Assembly: GCA_016839385.1 (NCBI GenBank) | Contig: JAEOUK010000419.1 | Location: forward strand, 1-6,310 | DNA: 6,310 bases | Direction: 5' to 3' | Source of the DNA: Promethearchaeota archaeon | Lineage (GTDB): Archaea > Asgardarchaeota > Lokiarchaeia > Sigynarchaeales > MK-D1 | Shown here: positions 1-5,174 of the stretch, piece by piece | Position numbering within the stretch: position 1 is the first letter of the stretch | Layout: the number at the start of each line of letters is the position of its first letter | Position numbers and translations under genes: made by a program | Notes under the pieces: generated by a model | Told to the model about the DNA's origin: nothing | Databases searched by the model: none | The model's input: the letters and a program-made list of their open reading frames with translations, nothing else

Positions 1-255
1 GACTATGTGGATTTTCTTGCATTTTGTGTAGATGTGGGGTGGCGTAAACCAGCTGCTCCGATATTCAAATATGTGTTAGACGAATTAAAGCTTAAGCCAA
101 GTGATTGTGTTTTCATAGGAGATAATCCAAAATGGGATATAAAAGGACCGCGAGAAATGCAAATTGATGCTATATTACTTGACAGGGATGGAACTTATTC
201 AAGTATGGAAATTCCAACAATAAAAAATTTAGAAGAATTATTTGAGTTTATCTAA
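1..255 (+). CDS. HAD-superfamily hydrolase, C-terminal part (5' end outside window)
   Basis: Only the last 84 residues are visible. The frame is open to base 1 (Asp-Tyr before the first GTG), so that GTG is internal and the true start lies upstream. HAD motif III is the Lys of GWRKP (visible residue 16). Motif IV is GDNPKWDIKGP, with acidic residues D41 and D46 that in this family bind the catalytic Mg2+. After it comes the usual strand AILLDRDG and a short helical tail ending in TAA. HAD enzymes transfer phosphoryl groups through an Asp nucleophile in motif I, which is not visible here, so neither activity nor substrate can be judged. The layout fits the subfamily I phosphatases (phosphoglycolate phosphatase, YjjG or REG-2-like). 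The end overlaps the convergent CpXC gene by 18 bp. Family assignment is secure; the substrate is unknown. Confidence 0.88.
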   Translation, partial: DYVDFLAFCVDVGWRKPAAPIFKYVLDELKLKPSDCVFIGDNPKWDIKGPREMQIDAILLDRDGTYSSMEIPTIKNLEELFEFI

Positions 256-867
256 TTCATATTTAATTTTATCAAGATCTTCCCACAATCTATGAAATAA
301 TAAAGCAGATTTTACTCGGTTTTCTTCAGTTTTTGGGTGATGCAAATAATTATTTTCTCTATCACGCTCAATTATCCAAGAATCTTTAATCTGATTAAAT
401 TCTTCTTCTTCCTTATCAGCAATTGGCTCGTTATTCCTGAGTTTTTCTTTAAAGATCGCTAATAATTTGTGAATTTGTTCTAAGATTATATCTTGTCTAC
501 GAATTTGTATTCTTGTGTCTTCAGGAGCATTCTTTTGAGCAAATTGATGCATGAACCATTCCCCTTGAGGATCTGCAAATTTACCATCTTCTGTGATTAA
601 TCCATATTTACGGAATAATTGTTGCTTTTCTTCAAGTGAGGCATCTGTGGAAATATTGAACATCCCTTTTTGTGTATTGATAATTATAGTTGTCACCAAT
701 CGGATCCCTTGGTTACAATTTGGACATTTATAGATAAAGTCTTTTCCTTCAAGAAATTCTTTCGCAGCTAAGGGGTCCATCCAAGTATTTATCGATGCAT
801 GATAAATAACCGCAAATGATGCCTTACATTTAGGACACTTTAGTGTAGTTTTTGTAAGACGAGTCAT
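238..867 (-). CDS. CpXC-domain zinc-ribbon protein with helical C-terminal region
   Basis: This is a 209-residue protein with an ATG start. Residues 8-75 match the CpXC domain layout: a first knuckle CPKC (11-14), a stretch containing SINTWMDPLAAKEFLEGKD, a second knuckle CPNC (48-51), then a strand-rich segment ending near MFNIS. The four Cys should bind one zinc ion. The domain's biochemical role is not established; it is found in bacterial and archaeal proteins of unknown function. Residues 78-209 are charged and helix-rich (KLLAIFKEKLRNN, ADKEEEEFNQIKDS) and match nothing I recognise. No signal peptide or membrane segment is visible, so it is probably cytoplasmic. The gene lies 39 bp after the 244-residue unknown gene, with a TATA-like stretch in that gap. 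A T6 tract (222-227, minus strand), 11 bases past the TAA and inside the HAD coding region, could end transcription. Confidence 0.8.
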   Translation of the reverse strand: MTRLTKTTLKCPKCKASFAVIYHASINTWMDPLAAKEFLEGKDFIYKCPNCNQGIRLVTTIIINTQKGMFNISTDASLEEKQQLFRKYGLITEDGKFADPQGEWFMHQFAQKNAPEDTRIQIRRQDIILEQIHKLLAIFKEKLRNNEPIADKEEEEFNQIKDSWIIERDRENNYLHHPKTEENRVKSALLFHRLWEDLDKIKYELDKLK

Positions 868-890
868 GTAATAAAAGAAGAGGAAAACTC

Positions 891-901
891 AAATAAATAA
901 A
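891..901 (-). promoter_or_regulatory. Candidate TATA box for the CpXC gene
   Basis: Read on the minus strand this is an A/T-only stretch of the type TTTATTTATTT. Its centre is about 29 bases before the A of the ATG at 867. No purine-rich Shine-Dalgarno sequence lies between it and the start; that interval is pyrimidine-rich. This fits a near-leaderless archaeal transcript. Because the spacer is AT-rich anyway, the call rests mainly on spacing. Confidence 0.4.
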
Positions 902-906
902 TTTTA

Positions 907-1641
907 TTAGTCCTTGATGAATTCAGATTTATCTTTAAGTAATTCTTCTTCAGAATCAGTAAAGGATTTATCGATGCGCTTCATCAACCAATCCTTGATC
1001 TGAAGGAAATTTTTCGTCAACCCTTTGGCTTTTTCTATTGAAAATGGTGCATCTTGATTTTCATTAAATGCAATATTCATCCATTTCATTACCGCAAGCT
1101 CTACTACATCAGATTTTTCTGCACTTCGGATTAATTGGATCAAAGCACCACGTTCTCTAACTTCTCCAATTCCCCCGTATACATTACGTGCTAGATCTTT
1201 CTCCATTGCTAGATGAATCACCTTGTCAATTTTTCGTTCAACTAGAATTGTTTTTGCAATCTGATCCTGCATATTCTCTGAGCGCTTTTTAAAATCTTGC
1301 CTATTTTTACCCAATTTTTGATTTATGTCCTGAATACTAGATAAGTTAGGCTCTTCTTCTGCATATAGAGTGATCGTAATGTTAGTATCTGTACCTATAA
1401 TATGAGTAAACGTTTTTTCTGTAGGTAGGTAAAGTATAGCTTCATTTCCTGATTCATCTTCTCCCGGCATCATATGAACATATATATTTCGGGCAGGAAC
1501 GGTATTCGCAGCATGATATGATAACTCGAATAATGCTTTTTTAGAAATCGATTCATATGGAATTTGAATGGATTTGTTCAACCATTCTGTCTTTATCTTC
1601 TGAAAACGGTCCAATAGCACGATAACATCAACTTTCTCCAA
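907..1641 (-). CDS. Unrecognised 244-residue protein, probable TTG start
   Basis: I do not recognise this protein. From the TTG at 1641 it has an alpha/beta N-terminal part (1-95) with strands such as NIYVHMMPG and NITITLYAE. A charged, probably helical stretch follows (100-150: QKLGKNRQDFKKRSENMQDQ), then a helical C-terminal part (150-244) containing NVYGGIGEVRERGALIQLIRS and ending in a charged tail. There is no signal peptide, membrane segment or Cys-based metal site. The start is uncertain. No in-frame ATG occurs before residues 57-58, which would remove the strand-rich start. Upstream the frame is open for 16 more codons to a TAA at 1692-1690, holding only a rare ATT candidate. GTG at codon 8 and TTG at codon 10 are alternatives. 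It lies between SepSecS and the CpXC gene on the same strand; no function is inferred. Confidence 0.75.
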   Translation of the reverse strand: MEKVDVIVLLDRFQKIKTEWLNKSIQIPYESISKKALFELSYHAANTVPARNIYVHMMPGEDESGNEAILYLPTEKTFTHIIGTDTNITITLYAEEEPNLSSIQDINQKLGKNRQDFKKRSENMQDQIAKTILVERKIDKVIHLAMEKDLARNVYGGIGEVRERGALIQLIRSAEKSDVVELAVMKWMNIAFNENQDAPFSIEKAKGLTKNFLQIKDWLMKRIDKSFTDSEEELLKDKSEFIKD

Positions 1642-1728
1642 ATTTTCTCTTAGAGGATATTGAGCAACTCTTTCCTTAATGAATTGCTTTTAACGAAATA
1701 CAGTATGATCTATTGTGTGTTTTTTCCA

Positions 1729-1738
1729 TTTATAATTT
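1729..1738 (-). promoter_or_regulatory. TATA-like box in the gap before the 244-residue gene
   Basis: The minus strand reads AATTATAAAT immediately after the SepSecS stop codon. It is a good A/T match to an archaeal TATA box but lies about 92 bases before the TTG start at 1641. If used, transcription would begin near 1707 and leave a leader of about 65 bases, unlike the near-leaderless layout of the other genes here. Alternatively the gene is read through from SepSecS. Confidence 0.3.
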
Positions 1739-3186
1739 TAAGGGAACTTGTCTTGAACTTGTTGATAAGCTGTTTTTAACTTACTAACTGCTCCAACAAT
1801 ATCTTCTTTTCGCGCTCCTATTGCAGCATTAATCACAATGTATGGATAGGGATAATTTTTACAAGATGGTCCGAAACTGGTTGTAAGAGGATTGACAACA
1901 CGGGGACCTGTGACTCGTAAATTGTATAAGAATCCTCCTAACGAGTCAATTTGCTTTTCATTGAGATTTTTTAATGTCAGCATACATGCTACAGGATTAT
2001 GCACATCAAGCAGGTTTTCATTCAATTCTTTAGCAACTTTCTTTAGTTCTACTTCCAATAATTCTCGAATCTGAATTTGGTTGTTCAATTCTCTCTGAAA
2101 ACCTTCTGTACCCATAGAAAGCATAGATACTACAAAATGCAGAATCGGTGATGCATTTGCTCTACCTGCATACATTTCTGAAGTACTTATGATAATTTTC
2201 TTGTTTGGACCTGCGATAATAGCCCCACCGACTGGAGTCAAAAAATTTTTATCCGTGCTCTGAATTATTGCGTCTACTCTTCCTATCTTCATTGCTTGTT
2301 CTATCATTTTCATGAAAACTTTTGATTGAATCCCATATCCATTATTGATTACATGAGCAATATTGAGATCTTTTGCTATTTGTGCAATTTCGATTATATT
2401 ATCTGGTGCCCGTGGTGGGAAAAATGACGTAGTTGATAATATTCCAAAAGTGTTACTATTTATTTTTTGGGCGATCTCTTGCACTGGAATGAAAACAGCA
2501 TCACTACCATGGTCTTTGATGAATTTAATATAATTAGCTGTCCTTTCGTTTTTCTTTAATGTTGAGTAATTTGTTAGAAGCTGTTTGCCATAGGATGTTT
2601 CGACAGTAATGTTATTCAATCCAGTCAAATCTATTGCTTTTAAAGGAGATTTGTGATCCATTCGCGGAAAAATAATTTCAGATTTTGATTTCAATTCTTT
2701 GAATGCGTGCCTAATACCGTGAATTGCAAGCATTAAAGCCATTCCGGTACCCATTGGGATTACCATTGCACCTTTCAATGACTTCAATCCCGTTTTTCTA
2801 AGAATGTATAAGGCAAAGGAATCTGATAGCGAATTTAGTACAGAACCTCCAACAGCTTTGGGTTGAGCTGCTTTTAAATTCCCACTACGGCCAATTCCAT
2901 GAAGAAATCCTGCAGTATACTCTTTTAATAATGGTGTTGAGATTCGTGCTTCTCGTTCTCCTATTTGTAATGCTTCTGGATCATGGTTTGAATCTAAATT
3001 TGCCAAAATTTCCAAAAAAAATCTGATTTGTCCGTCACTCCATCCCTCTATTGGAGGTTTACGCTGTGTTAATACAACCTCCATAGGTTTTATAAACGAT
3101 TGTAGTCCCACCATCCCTCTCCGAATCATATTTTCGGGGATTGGAAATTTTTCCAACATTTCTAAAATCTTTTTTCGATCCAGCAT
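1738..3186 (-). CDS. spcS: O-phosphoseryl-tRNA(Sec) selenium transferase (SepSecS)
   Basis: This PLP enzyme converts O-phosphoseryl-tRNA(Sec) plus selenophosphate into selenocysteinyl-tRNA(Sec), the last step of selenocysteine synthesis in archaea and eukaryotes. It is full length at 482 residues; human SEPSECS has 501 and methanogen forms are shorter. Landmarks match the human enzyme: an N-terminal tRNA-binding region with GWSDGQIRFFLEILANLDSN (48-67); the phosphate-binding loop GEREAR (R78) and HGIGRSG (R100, S101), then QPK (Q108, K110), corresponding to human R75, R97, S98, Q105 and K107; STTSFFPPR (251-259); NNGYGIQS; the PLP lysine K313 in QSTDKNF (human K284); and YAGRANASP with R342 (human R313). 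The C-terminal YNLRVTGPRVV (R429) is probably the tRNA-discriminator contact. Residues about 195-248 run some 23 longer than in human. ATG start, 52 bp after the DUF62 gene, with its own TATA-like box. Confidence 0.96.
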   Translation of the reverse strand: MLDRKKILEMLEKFPIPENMIRRGMVGLQSFIKPMEVVLTQRKPPIEGWSDGQIRFFLEILANLDSNHDPEALQIGEREARISTPLLKEYTAGFLHGIGRSGNLKAAQPKAVGGSVLNSLSDSFALYILRKTGLKSLKGAMVIPMGTGMALMLAIHGIRHAFKELKSKSEIIFPRMDHKSPLKAIDLTGLNNITVETSYGKQLLTNYSTLKKNERTANYIKFIKDHGSDAVFIPVQEIAQKINSNTFGILSTTSFFPPRAPDNIIEIAQIAKDLNIAHVINNGYGIQSKVFMKMIEQAMKIGRVDAIIQSTDKNFLTPVGGAIIAGPNKKIIISTSEMYAGRANASPILHFVVSMLSMGTEGFQRELNNQIQIRELLEVELKKVAKELNENLLDVHNPVACMLTLKNLNEKQIDSLGGFLYNLRVTGPRVVNPLTTSFGPSCKNYPYPYIVINAAIGARKEDIVGAVSKLKTAYQQVQDKFP

Positions 3187-3210
3187 ATAGTTCTGTTAAT
3201 ATTACACAGA

Positions 3211-3220
3211 AAATAAAAAT
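3211..3220 (-). promoter_or_regulatory. Candidate TATA box for SepSecS
   Basis: The minus strand reads ATTTTTATTT, centred about 29 bases before the SepSecS ATG at 3186. No Shine-Dalgarno sequence lies in between. This suggests SepSecS can be transcribed from its own start with a leader of only a few bases. The stretch also follows the T6 tract that may end the upstream gene, so part of its A/T richness could serve termination. Confidence 0.4.
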
Positions 3221-3225
3221 TCAGT

Positions 3226-3231
3226 AAAAAA
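3226..3231 (-). terminator. T6 tract after the DUF62-family gene
   Basis: A run of six T on the minus strand begins 8 bases past the TAA of the SAM hydroxide adenosyltransferase, and a T5 run follows shortly after. Archaeal transcription often ends at such T tracts without a hairpin. It may be leaky, allowing read-through into SepSecS. Confidence 0.3.
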
Positions 3232-3238
3232 TGGAAAT

Positions 3239-4066
3239 TTAAGGTCGCAACACAATTTGTTGACCAGGATGAATTTGTAAAAATTTACCTGCGGAATCTT
3301 GCTTTTTACACATTTCTAAGAATCCAGAAGAACCTCGTACCAAACCCACTTTATTTTCTTCAATATCCTCGAATTTATTGTAAATTTTTAATTCATACTC
3401 TTTATAGTTAACTGAGGTGATTTTCTTAAGAGCATTGACTGGAAGATTTGTTATTACATTACCAAAAGTATCAACCCATAAAGCAGAGCACACAATCTTT
3501 TGATAATTTCCACCTTGATGCTGAATATTAGGAGCCGCGAATGCTTGGTTAATTAACACGTCATCCAATCGGATTTGAGGTCCAATTTCTCCGTTTTTTA
3601 TCCCTTTTGCTATGTTGGCAGCTACAGCGCTCATTACATTCCTCCCGTGGAAAGTATCACTAATAAATCGGTGGGTTTTTTCCGGTTCATAATAATACAA
3701 TTTGGGATTTTCAACAGTGTAAATATCAGTGATATTCTTCTGATATACTGTAACAGGTAAACTGAAAATACCATTGTTTGGTCCGATTACTACATGTCCG
3801 TTATCCAAGACTATAGCAATAATATCCCTTTCAGTGCCCACTCCCGGATCGATAACGGCTACAATTACTGTCGGTTCTGTCATCGTATGTAAGGCATAGG
3901 AAACCATAAATGTGGCTTCTGCGATAGAATAGGGGGTTAAATCATGGTTAATGTCTAAAATTAAACTCTTGGGTGAGATATTATATATAACCGACTTCAT
4001 AGCAGCAATATAATGACTTCCTTTATGGGTTCCAAAATCCGTTATTAGAGCGACTGGCTTGACCAT
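3239..4066 (-). CDS. SAM hydroxide adenosyltransferase (DUF62 / SAM hydrolase family)
   Basis: This 275-residue protein belongs to the family related to fluorinase and chlorinase. Characterised archaeal members use water or hydroxide to split S-adenosylmethionine into adenosine and L-methionine. The N-terminal domain starts ALITDFGT (D10), followed by DPGVGTERD with D73 and R80, and DTFHGRN with H140. D73, R80 and H140 correspond to the conserved Asp-Arg-His triad of the hydroxide-using enzymes; the Asp-Arg spacing of seven residues is kept. GPNNGIFS (95-102) and the C-terminal-domain signature DTFGNVITN (199-207) are present. The C-terminal RGSSGFLEM (244-252) and HPGQQIVL match the family's usual close. 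The enzyme is cytoplasmic; its biological purpose is not settled. ATG start with a TATA-like box about 29 bases upstream. It is the first gene of the minus-strand run. Confidence 0.93.
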   Translation of the reverse strand: MVKPVALITDFGTHKGSHYIAAMKSVIYNISPKSLILDINHDLTPYSIAEATFMVSYALHTMTEPTVIVAVIDPGVGTERDIIAIVLDNGHVVIGPNNGIFSLPVTVYQKNITDIYTVENPKLYYYEPEKTHRFISDTFHGRNVMSAVAANIAKGIKNGEIGPQIRLDDVLINQAFAAPNIQHQGGNYQKIVCSALWVDTFGNVITNLPVNALKKITSVNYKEYELKIYNKFEDIEENKVGLVRGSSGFLEMCKKQDSAGKFLQIHPGQQIVLRP

Positions 4067-4090
4067 AAAAAACTAAAAGGAATTCATCGG

Positions 4091-4100
4091 TATATGTATT
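4091..4100 (-). promoter_or_regulatory. Candidate TATA box for the DUF62-family gene
   Basis: The minus strand reads AATACATATA, centred about 29 bases before the ATG at 4066. There is no Shine-Dalgarno sequence, only a T-rich stretch directly before the ATG. This fits a transcript with a leader of a few bases. Confidence 0.45.
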
Positions 4101-4105
4101 CGGAT

Positions 4106-4124
4106 CGATATTTGAAAATCATCG
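4106..4124. repeat. Imperfect inverted repeat in the divergent promoter region
   Basis: Arms CGATATTT (4106-4113) and AAATCATCG (4116-4124) are complementary apart from one extra base. The repeat lies just upstream of the TATA-like box of the minus-strand gene, where an activator or the TFB contact region would be. It is short and may be chance. Confidence 0.25.
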
Positions 4125-4141
4125 TTTTTCTTCAATAGTTC

Positions 4142-4169
4142 GACTTAATCTTTTTATATGTCTTAAGTC
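4142..4169. promoter_or_regulatory. Perfect 7-bp inverted repeat framing the TATA box (candidate operator)
   Basis: Arms GACTTAA (4142-4148) and TTAAGTC (4163-4169) are exact reverse complements separated by 14 bases that contain the TATA box of the hydrolase gene. Centre-to-centre spacing is 21 bp, two helical turns, so a dimeric regulator could contact both arms on one DNA face and block TBP/TFB. The regulator is unknown. Confidence 0.45.
4151..4159 (+). promoter_or_regulatory. TATA box for the alpha/beta hydrolase gene
   Basis: TTTTTATAT is centred about 27 bases before the A of the ATG at 4182. This is the standard archaeal TATA-to-start distance, so transcription should begin at or next to the ATG, giving a leaderless mRNA. 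The bases between box and ATG contain no Shine-Dalgarno sequence. It is the clearest promoter in the window. Confidence 0.6.
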
Positions 4170-4181
4170 CAGATCTCAATC

Positions 4182-5096
4182 ATGACGTATTCAAATTATA
4201 CTTTTAAAGATCATATCAGTGTAAACATTTTCGTTCATAAATGGATTCCTGAAACCTCACCAAAAGCAATGGTATATATTGCACACGGAATGGGAGAACA
4301 TGCATTACGATATGGCTTTTTTGCTGAAGACTTAAATAAAAATGGGTATGTGGTTTATGCAGATGATCATAGAGGTCATGGGAAAACTATAGTAGATGGT
4401 AAAACAGGAGTTCTCCATGAGGATGGCTGGTCGGGAACAGTAAAAAACATCAAACAAATAACTGATCAGATGAAGAAAGACTATCCAAATTTGCCGTTAT
4501 TTATTTTTGCACATAGCTGGGGTAGCTTTCTTGTTCAAGAATATATGCAATTATACCCAGGAGAAGCACATGGAATCATTCTTAGTGGATCCTCAGGCAA
4601 ACAAGGTTTGTTAGGACCATTGATTATGATAGCAAAACGAGTCGTAAAAAAGCAAGGGCCTGATTCTGAAGCAGATTTAATTTATAAATTAGGTATAGGA
4701 CCTTTGAATAAACCCTATCTTGATGAAGGATCTCCAAATGCGTGGATTTCAACCATTAAGGAAGAAGTTAAAAAATACGATGATGATCCCCTTTGTGGTT
4801 TTAAACCAACGAATGGATATTTTTTGGAAATGGGTCTCGCAATGAAGCGGATTTGGAGCAAAAAATCGGAGCAAAAAATTGATAAAGATACTCCTTTATT
4901 CATTGTGAGTGGTTCGGATGATATGGTATCAGATCGAACAAAGAATTTGATGGTACTCATTGACCGGTATAAGAAACTTGGAATTAAAGATCTAAGTTAT
5001 AAAATCTATGAAGGAGCCCGTCACGAACCTCTTAATGATATAAGTCGCAAAGATATTGTTAATGATTGTATTTTATGGTTAGATAAACACATCTAA
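4182..5096 (+). CDS. Alpha/beta hydrolase, monoacylglycerol lipase / lysophospholipase-like
   Basis: This 304-residue serine hydrolase is of the Hydrolase_4 (serine aminopeptidase S33-like) type. IAHGMGEH (33-40) supplies the oxyanion region and DDHRGHGKT (61-69) is the family hallmark. The nucleophile elbow AHSWGS (110-115) has Ser112 in place of the common GHSMGG form. The acid is Asp247 in GSDDMVS, and the base is His281 in ARHEPLND. DDPLCGFKPTNGYF (201-214) in the cap-to-core region is typical of the lysophospholipase/monoglyceride lipase branch. All triad residues are present, so it is probably active on an acyl ester such as a monoacylglycerol or lysophospholipid; the substrate is inferred. 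No signal peptide is visible, so it is cytoplasmic or membrane-associated. It is transcribed alone, diverging from the DUF62-family gene. Confidence 0.9.
   Translation: MTYSNYTFKDHISVNIFVHKWIPETSPKAMVYIAHGMGEHALRYGFFAEDLNKNGYVVYADDHRGHGKTIVDGKTGVLHEDGWSGTVKNIKQITDQMKKDYPNLPLFIFAHSWGSFLVQEYMQLYPGEAHGIILSGSSGKQGLLGPLIMIAKRVVKKQGPDSEADLIYKLGIGPLNKPYLDEGSPNAWISTIKEEVKKYDDDPLCGFKPTNGYFLEMGLAMKRIWSKKSEQKIDKDTPLFIVSGSDDMVSDRTKNLMVLIDRYKKLGIKDLSYKIYEGARHEPLNDISRKDIVNDCILWLDKHI
4855..4880 (+). repeat. Two tandem copies of a 13-bp unit inside the hydrolase gene
   Basis: GGAGCAAAAAATC (4855-4867) is followed directly by GGAGCAAAAAATT (4868-4880), identical in 12 of 13 bases. Thirteen is not a multiple of three, so the copies encode different residues within WSKKSEQKID. 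It lies in a loop between the cap and the catalytic Asp strand. Confidence 0.6.
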
Positions 5097-5101
5097 TCTC
5101 A

Positions 5102-5111
5102 TTTTTTTTTT
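5102..5111 (+). terminator. T10 tract ending the hydrolase transcript
   Basis: Ten consecutive T begin 6 bases past the TAA of the alpha/beta hydrolase. A T-rich tract without a hairpin is a common archaeal terminator. Confidence 0.55.
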
Positions 5112-5125
5112 AAAATTAGTTTGAT

Positions 5126-5160
5126 AAAAAAAGAATAGGTTTACCGACTAAACAGTCAGT
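5126..5160 (-). terminator. Hairpin plus T7 tract after the DUF11-like protein gene
   Basis: On the minus strand ACTGACT-GTTT-AGTCGGT (5160-5143) forms a 7-bp stem with one G-T pair and a 4-base loop. It begins 15 bases past the TAA at 5175. About 10 bases further on comes a run of seven T (5132-5126). It resembles an intrinsic terminator, although the gap to the T run is longer than in bacterial ones. The T run alone could suffice in an archaeon. Confidence 0.45.
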
Positions 5161-5174
5161 TAATTTACATTTTA

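Noticed and set aside
238..255. 18-bp overlap of convergent stop ends as possible antisense regulation
   Set aside because: Short convergent overlaps are common in compact genomes, and nothing else here suggests control.
1676..1729. Minus-strand mini-ORF starting at ATG 1729 with 17 codons, between SepSecS and the 244-residue gene
   Set aside because: It is in a different frame from the downstream gene, has no promoter at the expected distance and no Shine-Dalgarno sequence, and its composition looks like AT-rich chance.
1892..2074. Plus-strand ORF of 60 codons
   Set aside because: It lies wholly antisense inside the well-supported SepSecS gene and encodes a low-complexity Ser/Phe-rich peptide typical of a shadow frame.
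3575..3760. Plus-strand ORF of 61 codons
   Set aside because: It is antisense to the conserved core of the DUF62-family gene, with no promoter or recognisable protein.
4715..4960. Minus-strand ORF of 81 codons
   Set aside because: It is antisense to the catalytic region of the alpha/beta hydrolase, whose motifs clearly define the coding strand.
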